NCBI RefSeq assembly: GCF_001435445.1
Contig: NZ_AZDH01000017.1
Coordinates: 62,001-126,000, forward strand
DNA: 64,000 nt
Source of the DNA: Companilactobacillus kimchii DSM 13961 = JCM 10707
GTDB taxonomy: Bacteria; Bacillota; Bacilli; Lactobacillales; Lactobacillaceae
Direction of reading: 5' to 3'
A model generated the notes under the pieces. That model was not told the origin of the DNA. It saw nothing but the letters and a program-made list of their open reading frames with translations, and did not search any database. Positions 16,612 through 24,565 of this stretch are shown piece after piece. Within the stretch, counting starts at the first letter, position 1. Each line of letters starts with the position of its first letter. Made by a program: the position numbers and the translations under genes.

Positions 16612-16782
16612 ATGGGTTTGTTTAAAAAACATCAAGAAGATCCTGCCGAAAATGATTTTAGTAAAATTTCACAAGAAATTAAGAATAGTCCTAAAAAATT
16701 ATCTGAGGCTCAAAAATTATTTAAAAACAATGAATCCTTACGTAAGAAGGTCGTTGATAAAAAGGAACAATCCCAGGAATAG
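16612..16782 (+). CDS. Small hydrophilic protein, 56 residues
   Basis: ATG 16612 follows AAGGAG, and a TATAAT lies at 16579-16584. The product MGLFKKHQEDPAENDF... is highly charged with two predicted helices (SKISQEIKNSPKKLSEAQKL and ESLRKKVVDKKEQ) and no hydrophobic segment. The terminator stem begins inside the last codons, so the gene and its terminator overlap by 18 bases. Family not recognised. Confidence 0.6.
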   Translation: MGLFKKHQEDPAENDFSKISQEIKNSPKKLSEAQKLFKNNESLRKKVVDKKEQSQE

Positions 16783-16797
16783 GATTGTTCTTTTTTT
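16765..16797 (+). terminator. Terminator overlapping the end of the 56-residue gene
   Basis: Stem GAACAATCC / GGATTGTTC with loop CAGGAATA and seven T. The left arm is coding. Confidence 0.8.
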
Positions 16798-16881
16798 ATA
16801 AAAACTATTATTAATTAAAACTAATGCTTTTCATAAACAAAAACATATGATATTATATTGAAAACGAAGTGAGGTGTAATT

Positions 16882-17283
16882 ATGGGAGTAATCAATAATA
16901 ATAATCGTTTATTAGAAACAAATGTTTTGTTGGATCGTTTTCTAACGTATCGAGAAGTGTTTACAGAACATTTCAAAACAATGAAAGTGATTGAAAGAGG
17001 GGAAGCTTTACGTTACGAAACGTATTCTCGCTTGGCCGATAATTATATTTCAAATGTTCATCGCTTTATTAAATTATGTGAAGACTATATTACGAAATAT
17101 AACTTGGAAAATAGTCAATTAACTGAAAAACTTAATGATTATTTGGTAGAAGTGATTGATGCTATAAATTGTTTGGATACAGAACATAATTTAATTGATC
17201 ACGTTAAATTAGAGCAGGCTAGACAAAGAATTCATCAAAAAGAAATAGAATTTATGAATGCAATTGGACTTTTAGCAAATTAA
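16882..17283 (+). CDS. Conserved-looking helical protein of unknown function
   Basis: A 133-residue soluble protein, rich in Glu, Asn, Leu and Tyr, that appears all-helical (RLADNYISNVHRFIKLCEDY, NDYLVEVIDAINCLDTEHN). A ribosome site GAGGTG precedes ATG 16882. There is no signal peptide, membrane segment or recognisable active site. A weak hairpin with an eight-T tract follows, so it is probably not co-transcribed with prmA 64 bases downstream. I cannot name a family. Confidence 0.65.
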   Translation: MGVINNNNRLLETNVLLDRFLTYREVFTEHFKTMKVIERGEALRYETYSRLADNYISNVHRFIKLCEDYITKYNLENSQLTEKLNDYLVEVIDAINCLDTEHNLIDHVKLEQARQRIHQKEIEFMNAIGLLAN

Positions 17284-17304
17284 GCTGCTAAACGTCTTTT
17301 TTTT
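17271..17304 (+). terminator. Probable terminator before prmA
   Basis: Stem TTTAGCA / TGCTAAA spanning the stop codon of the upstream gene, then CG and an eight-T tract. Confidence 0.5.
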
Positions 17305-17346
17305 ATGGGCAAATTTTAGTAATCTTATTACTAATGGAGGAAGATT

Positions 17347-18264
17347 ATGATTTGGAAAAAAGTAACAGTTGCAATACCAAATGATTTCGATCCTGAAATT
17401 ATTTCTGAAATTTTCATGCGTGTTGGCGCTAATGGAACAGAAATGGTTGATGATGAAAATAAAGATGTAAAAACAAAAATCAATTCTTATTTTGATAAAG
17501 ATAGTTATGATGAAAAAATTGTTAATGAATTACAACAGCAAATTAATAAATTGACGCAATTTGGTTTTAATATCAATGGTGTTGAAGTCTCTGTCAGTGA
17601 ATTAGATGACAGTAGTTGGCAAAATGAGTGGGAAAAGTATTATCATCCAGTTAAGATCAGTCGTTATTTGACGGTCGTTCCTAATTGGGTTGATTACCAA
17701 CCCAAACATGCGGATGAACATATTATTGTTATGGATCCAGGTAAATCCTTCGGAACTGGAACTCATCCAACTACGTATTCTTGTATGCAAGCTCTAGAAT
17801 TGATTCTAGGTGATGCCGAGTCACTTTATGATGTCGGAACCGGTTCAGGTATTTTATCAATCCAAGCTCGTCAATTAGGTGTAAAAGATATTCAGGCGTT
17901 CGATCTTGATCCAGTTGCTGTCAAGGCAGCAAAGGAAAACATTCAGTTGAATCCTGGATGTGAAGATATCGAAGTTTTTGAGAATTCATTGTTGGATGGT
18001 GTTGATGGAAAAGTTGATGTGATTGTCGCTAATATGTTGGCCGATGTCATCTTGCAATTTATTCCTCAAATTGATTCTCATTTAAACGATAACGGATTTG
18101 TCGTTTTATCTGGTATTATTAATGAAAAAGAAGCGTTAATTACTGAAAAGATGGAAGAACGTGGATTTGTCGTATTAGAAGTTTTCCATCTCAAAGGTTG
18201 GTCAACTCTAATTTGTAGAAGAAAAGAGGAATTCGAGGCAGAAGATGGAGCAATACTTCGTTAA
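17347..18264 (+). CDS. prmA: Ribosomal protein L11 methyltransferase
   Basis: A 305-residue class I methyltransferase that trimethylates lysines and the N-terminus of ribosomal protein L11. The N-terminal substrate-recognition domain (about residues 1-70) is followed by the conserved linker PGKSFGTGTHPTT (131-143), SAM motif I DVGTGSG (162-168) and VIVANMLADVI in place of an NPPF motif. Length matches the family. GGAGG lies before ATG 17347. The last 20 bases overlap rsmE, a common arrangement in Firmicutes, so the two are translationally coupled. Confidence 0.95.
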   Translation: MIWKKVTVAIPNDFDPEIISEIFMRVGANGTEMVDDENKDVKTKINSYFDKDSYDEKIVNELQQQINKLTQFGFNINGVEVSVSELDDSSWQNEWEKYYHPVKISRYLTVVPNWVDYQPKHADEHIIVMDPGKSFGTGTHPTTYSCMQALELILGDAESLYDVGTGSGILSIQARQLGVKDIQAFDLDPVAVKAAKENIQLNPGCEDIEVFENSLLDGVDGKVDVIVANMLADVILQFIPQIDSHLNDNGFVVLSGIINEKEALITEKMEERGFVVLEVFHLKGWSTLICRRKEEFEAEDGAILR

Positions 18265-18994
18265 AGAAACAATTGGACAAGATAAATTTGTCATTGATGA
18301 TATAGAAAGTTATAAGCATATTGTGAAAGTTTTACGTCATAAAGTCGGTGATGTAGTCTACTTAGTAGATAACACTGAAAGTCTCTTCGCAGCGACTATT
18401 GTGGCGGTTGATAATGATAATTCTAATTTGACGGTAAAGGTTAAAAAAGATGATCGCCCTACTACTGAATTACCAATTGGAGTAACAATTGCTTGTTCAT
18501 TATCAAAAAAAGATAAGGTTGAATGGATTACTCAGAAAGCAACTGAATTAGGTTCTAAGAAAATTATCTTTTTCAATTCTAAGTATTCGATTATGCATTG
18601 GAAGAGTAATGTGGTTGAGAAGAAGTTAGTTCGCTTACAAGAAATTGCTAAAAATGCTGCTCAACAGTCTAAAAGAAGGGTTATTCCGGAAGTAGTTTAT
18701 CTTGATAAGTTAGATAAATTGGTTGATATGAAAGAAGATACCAACTTAATTGCCTATGAAGAATCGGCTAAACAAGGAGAAATCAGTCTTTTAGCGCAAA
18801 CCTTACAAAAAGAACCAAAATCAATTATGTGTACTTTTGGTCCTGAAGGTGGTTTTGCTTCCGATGAAGTTGATTTCTTGAATCAACAAGGATTCTTGTC
18901 AGTAGGATTAGGACCAAGAATTATGCGAGCGGAAACAGCACCCATGTACTTTCTATCAGTGCTATCATATAAGTACGAACTAACAGTAAAATGA
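18245..18994 (+). CDS. rsmE: 16S rRNA (uracil1498-N3)-methyltransferase
   Basis: A 249-residue SPOUT-class enzyme that methylates U1498 of 16S rRNA. It has an N-terminal PUA-like domain (KHIVKVLRHKVGDVVYLVD) and the knotted SAM site formed by CTFGPEGGFASDEVDFL and LGPRIMRAETAP near the C-terminus. The start overlaps the end of prmA. A small membrane-protein gene follows 11 bases later and may belong to the same transcript. Confidence 0.94.
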   Translation: MEQYFVKETIGQDKFVIDDIESYKHIVKVLRHKVGDVVYLVDNTESLFAATIVAVDNDNSNLTVKVKKDDRPTTELPIGVTIACSLSKKDKVEWITQKATELGSKKIIFFNSKYSIMHWKSNVVEKKLVRLQEIAKNAAQQSKRRVIPEVVYLDKLDKLVDMKEDTNLIAYEESAKQGEISLLAQTLQKEPKSIMCTFGPEGGFASDEVDFLNQQGFLSVGLGPRIMRAETAPMYFLSVLSYKYELTVK

Positions 18995-19005
18995 GGAAAT
19001 AGAAC

Positions 19006-19347
19006 GTGAAAAATATTTGGAAAATGGTTGAAAAGTCGAAAACGACTTATATCACTTTAATCTCTATTGTTTTGGTTTTTATTATGCCAATTTTATTTAA
19101 TCTGTTTCATTTAGGCAGAACGAATCGTATTATTTGGCTATTCTTTATCATTAATATTTTGTTTGCTGGCTTTATTGGTTGGTTCTCAAGAAAATATGGA
19201 TTATCTTTCTATAATTTAGTCATCTTTCCAGTGATTTTTGTTATTAGTGTTTTTGTAAAATATGGAAGATATGGCTATTTCTTAGCTGGAATATATTTAG
19301 TATTAAGCATTTTGATATATTTCTTATTCGAAGATGAACGAAAATAG
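19006..19347 (+). CDS. Small membrane protein, four predicted segments
   Basis: A 113-residue protein starting at GTG 19006 after a GAGGAAATAG-type site, 11 bases past rsmE. It has about four hydrophobic segments (residues roughly 15-32, 40-58, 67-83, 87-106) with basic loops (RKYG, KYGRYGYF) and an acidic end FEDERK. No family recognised. The spacing suggests co-transcription with prmA-rsmE. Confidence 0.7.
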   Translation: MKNIWKMVEKSKTTYITLISIVLVFIMPILFNLFHLGRTNRIIWLFFIINILFAGFIGWFSRKYGLSFYNLVIFPVIFVISVFVKYGRYGYFLAGIYLVLSILIYFLFEDERK

Positions 19348-19357
19348 TTCCAAGTTA

Positions 19358-19396
19358 AATAGTCCACAGTCATACAATTTATGATTGTGGACTATT
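19358..19396 (+). terminator. Hairpin after the prmA-rsmE unit
   Basis: Stem AATAGTCCACAGTCAT / ATGATTGTGGACTATT (one G-T pair), but followed only by GTTATATA and no strong T-tract, so it may be a weak terminator or 3'-end stabiliser. Confidence 0.5.
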
Positions 19397-19450
19397 GTTA
19401 TATAATGGACTCATAGTAATTTTCAATATTTCGGTAAAACGATTTGTAAT

Positions 19451-19510
19451 TTGACTATAAAATACTCATAATAATATATAAATTAAAAAAGCACTCATTG
19501 AGTGCTTTTT
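19451..19510 (+). promoter_or_regulatory. rel promoter followed at once by a hairpin with T-tract
   Basis: TTGACT (19451-19456) and a TATATA/TATAAA box (19475-19482) lie 18-20 bases apart, placing the start near 19487. This is the first base of a terminator-like hairpin AAAAAGCACT / AGTGCTTTTT (19486-19510). The rel start codon is only 20 bases past the T-tract. Confidence 0.5.
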
Positions 19511-19530
19511 ATTGTAGCGGGGTGAATTCA

Positions 19531-21762
19531 ATGAAAAAAATTAAGGATTATACGCCAGAAGAAGTTTTAGATATTTGTCGTGGTTATATGAATGATGACC
19601 ATGTTGAGTTTGTTAACAAGGCTTATAATTTTGCGGCCTATGTTCATAAGGAACAAAAACGTGCTACTGGTGAGCCATATATTATTCACCCAACACAAGT
19701 CGCTCAAATTTTGGCTTCTTTAAAAATGGACCCTTATACAGTTGCTGCGGGATATCTGCATGATGTTGTTGAAGATACGAATATCACTTTGGGGGATGTT
19801 CGTGAGTTATTTGGAGATCAAGTAGCCACTATTGTTGATGGCGTGACTAAAATCAGTAAATATAAATATCATTCACATCAGGAACTTTTAGCTGAAAATC
19901 ACCGTAAGATGCTATTGGCAACAGCCAAAGACTTACGTGTCATTATGGTTAAATTGGCTGATCGCTTACATAATATGAGAACCCTTAAGGCTTTACGTCC
20001 CGATAAACAACGGCGCATTGCTAATGAAACTTTGGAGATTTATGCTCCATTGGCTGATCGTTTAGGTATTAGTAAGATCAAATGGGAATTAGAAGATCTT
20101 TCACTTCACTATATCAATCCGCAACAATATTACCGGATTGTACATTTGATGAATAGTAAACGTGATCAACGTGAAGCTTATATCGCTGAGGCTATTGATT
20201 ATATTAAGAAGAATGTTGACGCTCTGAATATTAAATATGATATTTATGGTCGTCCTAAGCACATTTATTCTATTTATAAGAAGATGCGTGACAAGCATAA
20301 GCAATTTTCCGAATTATATGATTTGTTAGCTATTCGAATCGTAGTCGAGTCAGTGAAAGACTGTTATGCCGTTTTGGGTTCAATTCATTCTAAGTGGAAA
20401 CCAATTCCCGGTCGTTTTAAGGACTATATTGCCGTACCTAAGGCTAATGGTTATCAATCATTGCATACCACAATTATTGGACCTGGTGGACAGCCACTAG
20501 AAGTTCAGATTAGAACCTTTGCCATGCATCAAGTTGCTGAATATGGTGTTGCGGCTCACTGGGCTTATAAGGAAGGTAATTTTGAAGGAGTTCACTTAGA
20601 TGACGATGAGCAAAAAATCGATGTCTTCCGTGAAATACTTGAATTACAGGAGAATTCCGACAATGCTTCTGACTTTATGAAGTCGGTTAAAGGTGAAATT
20701 TTCAATGATCGCGTTTATGTGTTCACACCGGAAGGTGAAGTTATTGAATTACCAAAGGGTGCGGTTACTTTGGATTTTGCCTATCAAGTTCACACTGAAG
20801 TCGGAAATCATTCAATTGGTGCTAAAATCAATGGCAGAATGGTGCCTTTAAATTATCAATTGAAGAATGGCGATATAGTTGAAATGCTTACTAATTCCAG
20901 TTCTTCTCCAAGTCGTGATTGGGTGAATGTTGTCTTCACTTCTCGTGCTAGAAATAAGATCAAACGTTACTTTAGAACCAAAGATCGTGAAGAAAATATT
21001 GTCCTAGGCCGCGAACAAATTGAAGAAGAATTGAAGAATCGATCCTTATCTGGTAAAAAGTATCTTGATAAGAAGCATCTAGAAATTGCTATGAAGATTT
21101 TCAACTATACTGAACCTGACGAATTGTTTAATGCAGTTGGTTATGGTGAACTTTCACCAATTAACGTGGTACACAAGCTTTTGAGTGAAGATCCTGAGAA
21201 AAAACGTGAAGCTGAAAAGAAGGAACTTGAAGATCAAGTCATCACTGAAACTGATGAGAAACCTAAACAACCACAAACTGAGAGTCCCAAGCTTCAAAAA
21301 GAACGTAATAATGCCAATAACAGTATCTCTGTTCAAGGAATTGATAATTTATTGATTCGTTTAGCAAAATGTTGCAGTCCTATTCCTGGAGACGATATTG
21401 TCGGTTACATTACTAAAGGGCGTGGCTTGACGATTCATCGTGCTGATTGTCCAAACGTTCAGAGTGAAGAGGCTAAGAGTCGTTTCATTGATGTTAGTTG
21501 GGATAATGTTACTAAGGAAAAACGTTATACGGCTGAATTGGATATTTATGCCTTTAATCGTAATGGATTGATCAATGAAGTCTTGCAAGTTATCAATTCA
21601 AATACAAACACGTTGAATAATGTTATTGGCCGTTTAGATAAAGAGAAGATGGCGATTGTTCACGTAAGTATTGGTGTTAATAATAAAGAGCATTTGGATA
21701 ATATCATTTCTAAATTAAAGAATATTCAAAATGTTTATGAGATAAAGAGGACGGTAGCTTAG
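19531..21762 (+). CDS. rel: Bifunctional (p)ppGpp synthetase/hydrolase Rel
   Basis: The start is ATG 19531 after GGGGTG; an in-frame TTG at 19498 sits within a hairpin and is unlikely. The 743-residue protein has the HD hydrolase (His53, HD at 77-78, ED at 81-82), the synthetase with RFKD at 295-298 (the charge signature of bifunctional Gram-positive Rel), a TGS domain from about 393, a zinc-finger-like region LAKCCSPIPGDD ... RADCPN near 615-650, and a C-terminal ACT domain. It makes and degrades (p)ppGpp on amino-acid starvation at the ribosome. dtd follows with no intergenic base. Confidence 0.96.
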   Translation: MKKIKDYTPEEVLDICRGYMNDDHVEFVNKAYNFAAYVHKEQKRATGEPYIIHPTQVAQILASLKMDPYTVAAGYLHDVVEDTNITLGDVRELFGDQVATIVDGVTKISKYKYHSHQELLAENHRKMLLATAKDLRVIMVKLADRLHNMRTLKALRPDKQRRIANETLEIYAPLADRLGISKIKWELEDLSLHYINPQQYYRIVHLMNSKRDQREAYIAEAIDYIKKNVDALNIKYDIYGRPKHIYSIYKKMRDKHKQFSELYDLLAIRIVVESVKDCYAVLGSIHSKWKPIPGRFKDYIAVPKANGYQSLHTTIIGPGGQPLEVQIRTFAMHQVAEYGVAAHWAYKEGNFEGVHLDDDEQKIDVFREILELQENSDNASDFMKSVKGEIFNDRVYVFTPEGEVIELPKGAVTLDFAYQVHTEVGNHSIGAKINGRMVPLNYQLKNGDIVEMLTNSSSSPSRDWVNVVFTSRARNKIKRYFRTKDREENIVLGREQIEEELKNRSLSGKKYLDKKHLEIAMKIFNYTEPDELFNAVGYGELSPINVVHKLLSEDPEKKREAEKKELEDQVITETDEKPKQPQTESPKLQKERNNANNSISVQGIDNLLIRLAKCCSPIPGDDIVGYITKGRGLTIHRADCPNVQSEEAKSRFIDVSWDNVTKEKRYTAELDIYAFNRNGLINEVLQVINSNTNTLNNVIGRLDKEKMAIVHVSIGVNNKEHLDNIISKLKNIQNVYEIKRTVA

Positions 21763-22200
21763 ATGAAAGTTGTAATACAACGGGTTTCTGAAGCTAAAGT
21801 TACTGTAGATCAAAAAATCCTTGGTCAAATTGATCAGGGATTTTGTTTGTTAGTGGCTTTTGCTGATGAAGATAATGATGAAACAATCGAGTATGTGGCA
21901 CGTAAGATTGCCAATATGAGGATTTTTTCAGATACAGATGATAAAATGAATTTGTCGATAAAAGATGTTCAAGGATCAATCTTATCGATCTCACAATTTA
22001 CTTTGTACGCTGATACCAAACATGGTAATCGACCAAGTTTTACGGGAGCTGGTAATTTTGAAACTTCTAGCAAAAAGTACGATCAATTCAATCAAGCTTT
22101 GAGAGATTATGATCTAAAAGTTGAAACTGGTGAGTTTGGAGCTGATATGCAAGTATCACTCACAAATGATGGACCAGTAACTATTTTAATGGAGCGATAA
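21763..22200 (+). CDS. dtd: D-aminoacyl-tRNA deacylase
   Basis: A 145-residue enzyme that hydrolyses D-aminoacyl-tRNA and Gly-tRNA(Ala). The active-site [17 protein letters not shown] and the cis Gly-Pro loop in NDGPVTI are both present, and length is exactly that of the family. Its ATG directly follows the rel stop codon, the usual rel-dtd operon of Firmicutes. Confidence 0.95.
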   Translation: MKVVIQRVSEAKVTVDQKILGQIDQGFCLLVAFADEDNDETIEYVARKIANMRIFSDTDDKMNLSIKDVQGSILSISQFTLYADTKHGNRPSFTGAGNFETSSKKYDQFNQALRDYDLKVETGEFGADMQVSLTNDGPVTILMER

Positions 22201-22202
22201 AG

Positions 22203-22826
22203 ATGAAAAGTATTGTTTGGGATTTTGATGACACGATTGCTAATAGTTACCCAGGAATCGTATCTGCTACACAGAGATCACTACGAGAAAATTTCGATAT
22301 TAGTTTATCAAAAGATACTATCTTTAAGGAATCAAAAAAGACTTCAGTTCGTCAATTTGTAGCTGAATTGTTAAAGGACCAAGAAGATCCTAAGCAAGCT
22401 GTCGATTTGTTCTATAGTGTCTATCATAGATATGAAAAGGAATATCACGATAAAATCACATTGGTTCCTCATATCAAGAACGTTTTAGAGTATTGTGATG
22501 AAAAACATTATATGCAATTTATTGTGACACATCGTGATCAATCTATTTACGATTTAGCGAAGTCACTGGGAATTGAGCATTACTTTAAGGAAATTATTAG
22601 TGTTGAAAATGGTTATAAGCGTAAGCCTAATCCAGAGATGCTGGAATATTTGATAGAAAAATATGGCTTATCTAAAGATGATCTTTGGATAGTTGGCGAT
22701 CGAGAAATTGATGTTAAGTTTGGTAAAGGGGTTGGCGCCCATACTATCTTACTCAATGATCAAGAAGTTGATTTTGATTATGAGAATCGAGTTAGCGATT
22801 TATTAGAGATTGAAAAAATTATTTAA
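22203..22826 (+). CDS. HAD-superfamily phosphatase (phosphoglycolate phosphatase-like)
   Basis: A 207-residue HAD hydrolase: catalytic motif DFDDT at residues 7-11 (Asp7 nucleophile, Asp9 acid/base), a helical cap (about 18-85), motif II Thr in FIVTHRD, motif III Lys in YKRKPNPEM and motif IV GDREIDVKFG. The substrate is unknown. It begins 2 bases after dtd and is probably in the rel operon. The next gene starts just after its end. Confidence 0.88.
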   Translation: MKSIVWDFDDTIANSYPGIVSATQRSLRENFDISLSKDTIFKESKKTSVRQFVAELLKDQEDPKQAVDLFYSVYHRYEKEYHDKITLVPHIKNVLEYCDEKHYMQFIVTHRDQSIYDLAKSLGIEHYFKEIISVENGYKRKPNPEMLEYLIEKYGLSKDDLWIVGDREIDVKFGKGVGAHTILLNDQEVDFDYENRVSDLLEIEKII

Positions 22827-22842
22827 ACATGAGGATATATTT

Positions 22843-23241
22843 TTGGATACTGAATTAGTAAAATTAACGTATGATCAAATTGTGGCATTACATTTACAAA
22901 TTGAATCTGGCGATGAGATTGTTTTTAGTGAAAAAAGATTAAAGAGTAATCTTGAGTTTTTGAATCAGTTTAACGATTTGGAACTCTATGCAACCCATTT
23001 GGTTTGTACGATGATCTGTGATGATATTTTTGAGAAATATAATCAACAGACAACATTAGTTGCCTTGGATTTCTTCTTACGTCAAAATGGACGTGAATTA
23101 GATTTAGATAATGAATCAGAAAGAAATCAATTGTCAGAATTAATGAAAAAAATTAAAGAGGCTGATCAATTGAAGAAAGATGATCTGGAAGAAATCAGAT
23201 TAGTCTTGAGCAGTTGCATTCACACTAGTACAGACGAGTAA
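22843..23241 (+). CDS. Doc/Fic-fold protein with degenerate active-site motif
   Basis: I place the start at TTG 22843, preceded by GAGGA at good spacing; an alternative TTG at 22810 overlaps the HAD gene. The 132-residue protein follows the Doc toxin layout: LTYDQIVALHLQI near the N-terminus, a helix YATHLVCTMICDDIF, and DFFLRQNGRELDL. The Fic motif HxFxxxNKR(T) is replaced by DIFEKYNQQT (residues 61-70), so the catalytic His becomes Asp61 and the Lys/Arg become Gln68/Gln69. No Phd-like antitoxin is adjacent. It is therefore probably not an active kinase or AMP transferase. Assignment is by my own alignment from memory. Confidence 0.6.
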   Translation: MDTELVKLTYDQIVALHLQIESGDEIVFSEKRLKSNLEFLNQFNDLELYATHLVCTMICDDIFEKYNQQTTLVALDFFLRQNGRELDLDNESERNQLSELMKKIKEADQLKKDDLEEIRLVLSSCIHTSTDE

Positions 23242-23262
23242 ATAGTTTTTGGAAATAAAAAT

Positions 23263-23347
23263 ACAGCATCTATTTGGGAACGTAGTTACATGATTATTAA
23301 AATCTTGTGCCTACGTTTTATCCTAGATAGGTGCTGTTGTTTTACAT
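23263..23347 (+). terminator. Long hairpin after the rel-dtd-HAD-Doc unit
   Basis: ACAGCATCTATTTGGGA pairs with TCCTAGATAGGTGCTGT (17 pairs with wobbles), with an inner ACGTAG / CTACGT stem, then TGTTTT. It ends the operon and abuts the phosphatase remnant on the other strand. Confidence 0.65.
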
Positions 23348-23580
23348 TAGTTGATAAATACCACAGTATGGCATGTTGGAGTTCATATCCATACCTGCCA
23401 TCCAGCGAATAACTTGATCAAACACAACCAATGCAATCATATTTATCTTTATCTTTATATTTGTCGAGTAGTGAACTGACACGTTCAATTATTTCTGGCC
23501 CAGTTTCGTAGGCCAACATAGTGATGACTATCGACCTGTGAAAAATCCGTTTCTGAATGTCGAATCAAATAAACTTTCAT
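23342..23580 (-). pseudogene. Decayed histidine-phosphatase paralogue
   Basis: On the minus strand the frame opens MKVYLIRHSETDFSQVD at 23580, almost identical to the start of the intact phosphatase at 23961-24479 (MKIYLIRHSEPDFSQVD). After about 24 residues the frame is lost, roughly 85 codons are missing, and C-terminal homology resumes out of frame (DKYKDKDKYDCIGCV, then MPYCGIYQL matching TPFCGIYEI). At least one further frameshift is needed. It is a deleted, frameshifted duplicate of the neighbouring gene. Confidence 0.8.
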
Positions 23581-23593
23581 ATAGAAATGCCCC

Positions 23594-23896
23594 TTATTCT
23601 TCGGCTATTTTTTTGTATTGTTGTCGATATTTTTTCCATTCAGGTTTATCCATGAGAAATGTTTTGCCGGTGTCTAAATTTCGAACATTGAGTACGTAAG
23701 AAAAAACATAAAGATCCAACAGGGAAGCGATTAAGAATAAAATACCAACTCCTCGAATCATCAATGTGGCCAAACCAATAAATAGTTCGAAATATTGTCG
23801 CTTATTGTAAGTTCTAAATAATTTAGGCAACTTGCCGTCCTGATCGTACAGTTCCGCAGTGCTCTTTTTGGGTAATAAGTTTTTGAAATTACGCAT
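23594..23896 (-). CDS. Small membrane-associated protein of unknown function
   Basis: A 100-residue protein with a basic N-terminal third (LPKKSTAELYDQDGKLPKLF), one or two close hydrophobic segments (about residues 36-72, ELFIGLATLMIRGVGILFLI) and a charged C-terminal tail (DKPEWKKYRQQYKKIAEE). A GGGGACC-type ribosome site precedes the ATG. It lies between an intact histidine phosphatase gene and its decayed duplicate, all on the minus strand. I do not recognise the family. Confidence 0.6.
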   Translation of the reverse strand: MRNFKNLLPKKSTAELYDQDGKLPKLFRTYNKRQYFELFIGLATLMIRGVGILFLIASLLDLYVFSYVLNVRNLDTGKTFLMDKPEWKKYRQQYKKIAEE

Positions 23897-23960
23897 ATAA
23901 AAGGTCCCCTCAGTAATTCATTAAAGGTATTATAACAAAATTAAAAATATATTAAATAAA

Positions 23961-24479
23961 TTATTTGTAATTAATTTCGTAAATTCCGCAAAAAGGAGTC
24001 ATGCGATCACCTGTGTATTGAGTCATCACGCCACCATGAGTAACGCAACCGATGCAAGAATATTTGTCCTTATAGCGGTTAAAAACGGAATTGACTCGTT
24101 GCATGACTTCATCACGTGTTTCAAAATCCAAATCTGACCTGTGAGTATCATTCAAATAATCTTTGTAGGCTAAAGCTAATTGTTCTTCAGTGACATCCAT
24201 TTTACCAGATTTATCAGGACGCCATTCGTGCAGCAATAGTTCGACTTGATTAGGTATTTGATGATATTTAAGAATCTCCTGTGCTGTCTGCATTGTGCGA
24301 GTGTAGGGGGAGATTAATAATATTTGTATTTCATTAAAAGCGGGATTTTGAGCGGCTTTGTCAGCAATTTTGATACCGTTAGGTGTCAATCTAGTTAAAT
24401 CACGTGCTAACCCTGTGTAACCTGCGGCGTCGACTTGAGAGAAGTCTGGTTCGGAGTGACGAATTAAGTATATTTTCAT
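23961..24479 (-). CDS. Histidine phosphatase (phosphoglycerate-mutase-like) protein
   Basis: A 172-residue branch-1 histidine phosphatase. The catalytic RHS-type motif is LIRHSEP (His8), a second Arg lies in ISPYTRTMQTAQ, the acid Glu in LLHEWRP and the second His in CVTHGGVM. Such small enzymes dephosphorylate sugars, nucleotides or lipids; the substrate is unknown. A decayed paralogue lies 380 bases downstream. Confidence 0.85.
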   Translation of the reverse strand: MKIYLIRHSEPDFSQVDAAGYTGLARDLTRLTPNGIKIADKAAQNPAFNEIQILLISPYTRTMQTAQEILKYHQIPNQVELLLHEWRPDKSGKMDVTEEQLALAYKDYLNDTHRSDLDFETRDEVMQRVNSVFNRYKDKYSCIGCVTHGGVMTQYTGDRMTPFCGIYEINYK

Positions 24480-24514
24480 TTTTAATATCTTCTTTGGTGT
24501 TTTCTTCTACTATA

Positions 24515-24553
24515 CCAAAAAAACTCTCTCAATCATTAATTAGATTGAAAGAG
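24515..24553 (-). terminator. Terminator for the amidase gene
   Basis: On the minus strand: CTCTTTCAATC, 8-base loop, GATTGAGAGAG, then a run of T. It begins 13 bases past the amidase stop. Confidence 0.75.
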
Positions 24554-24565
24554 CTTTCTTTTTAA

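Noticed and set aside
19498-19530. Earlier TTG start for rel
   Set aside because: It lies inside a hairpin and has no ribosome site; ATG 19531 has GGGGTG.
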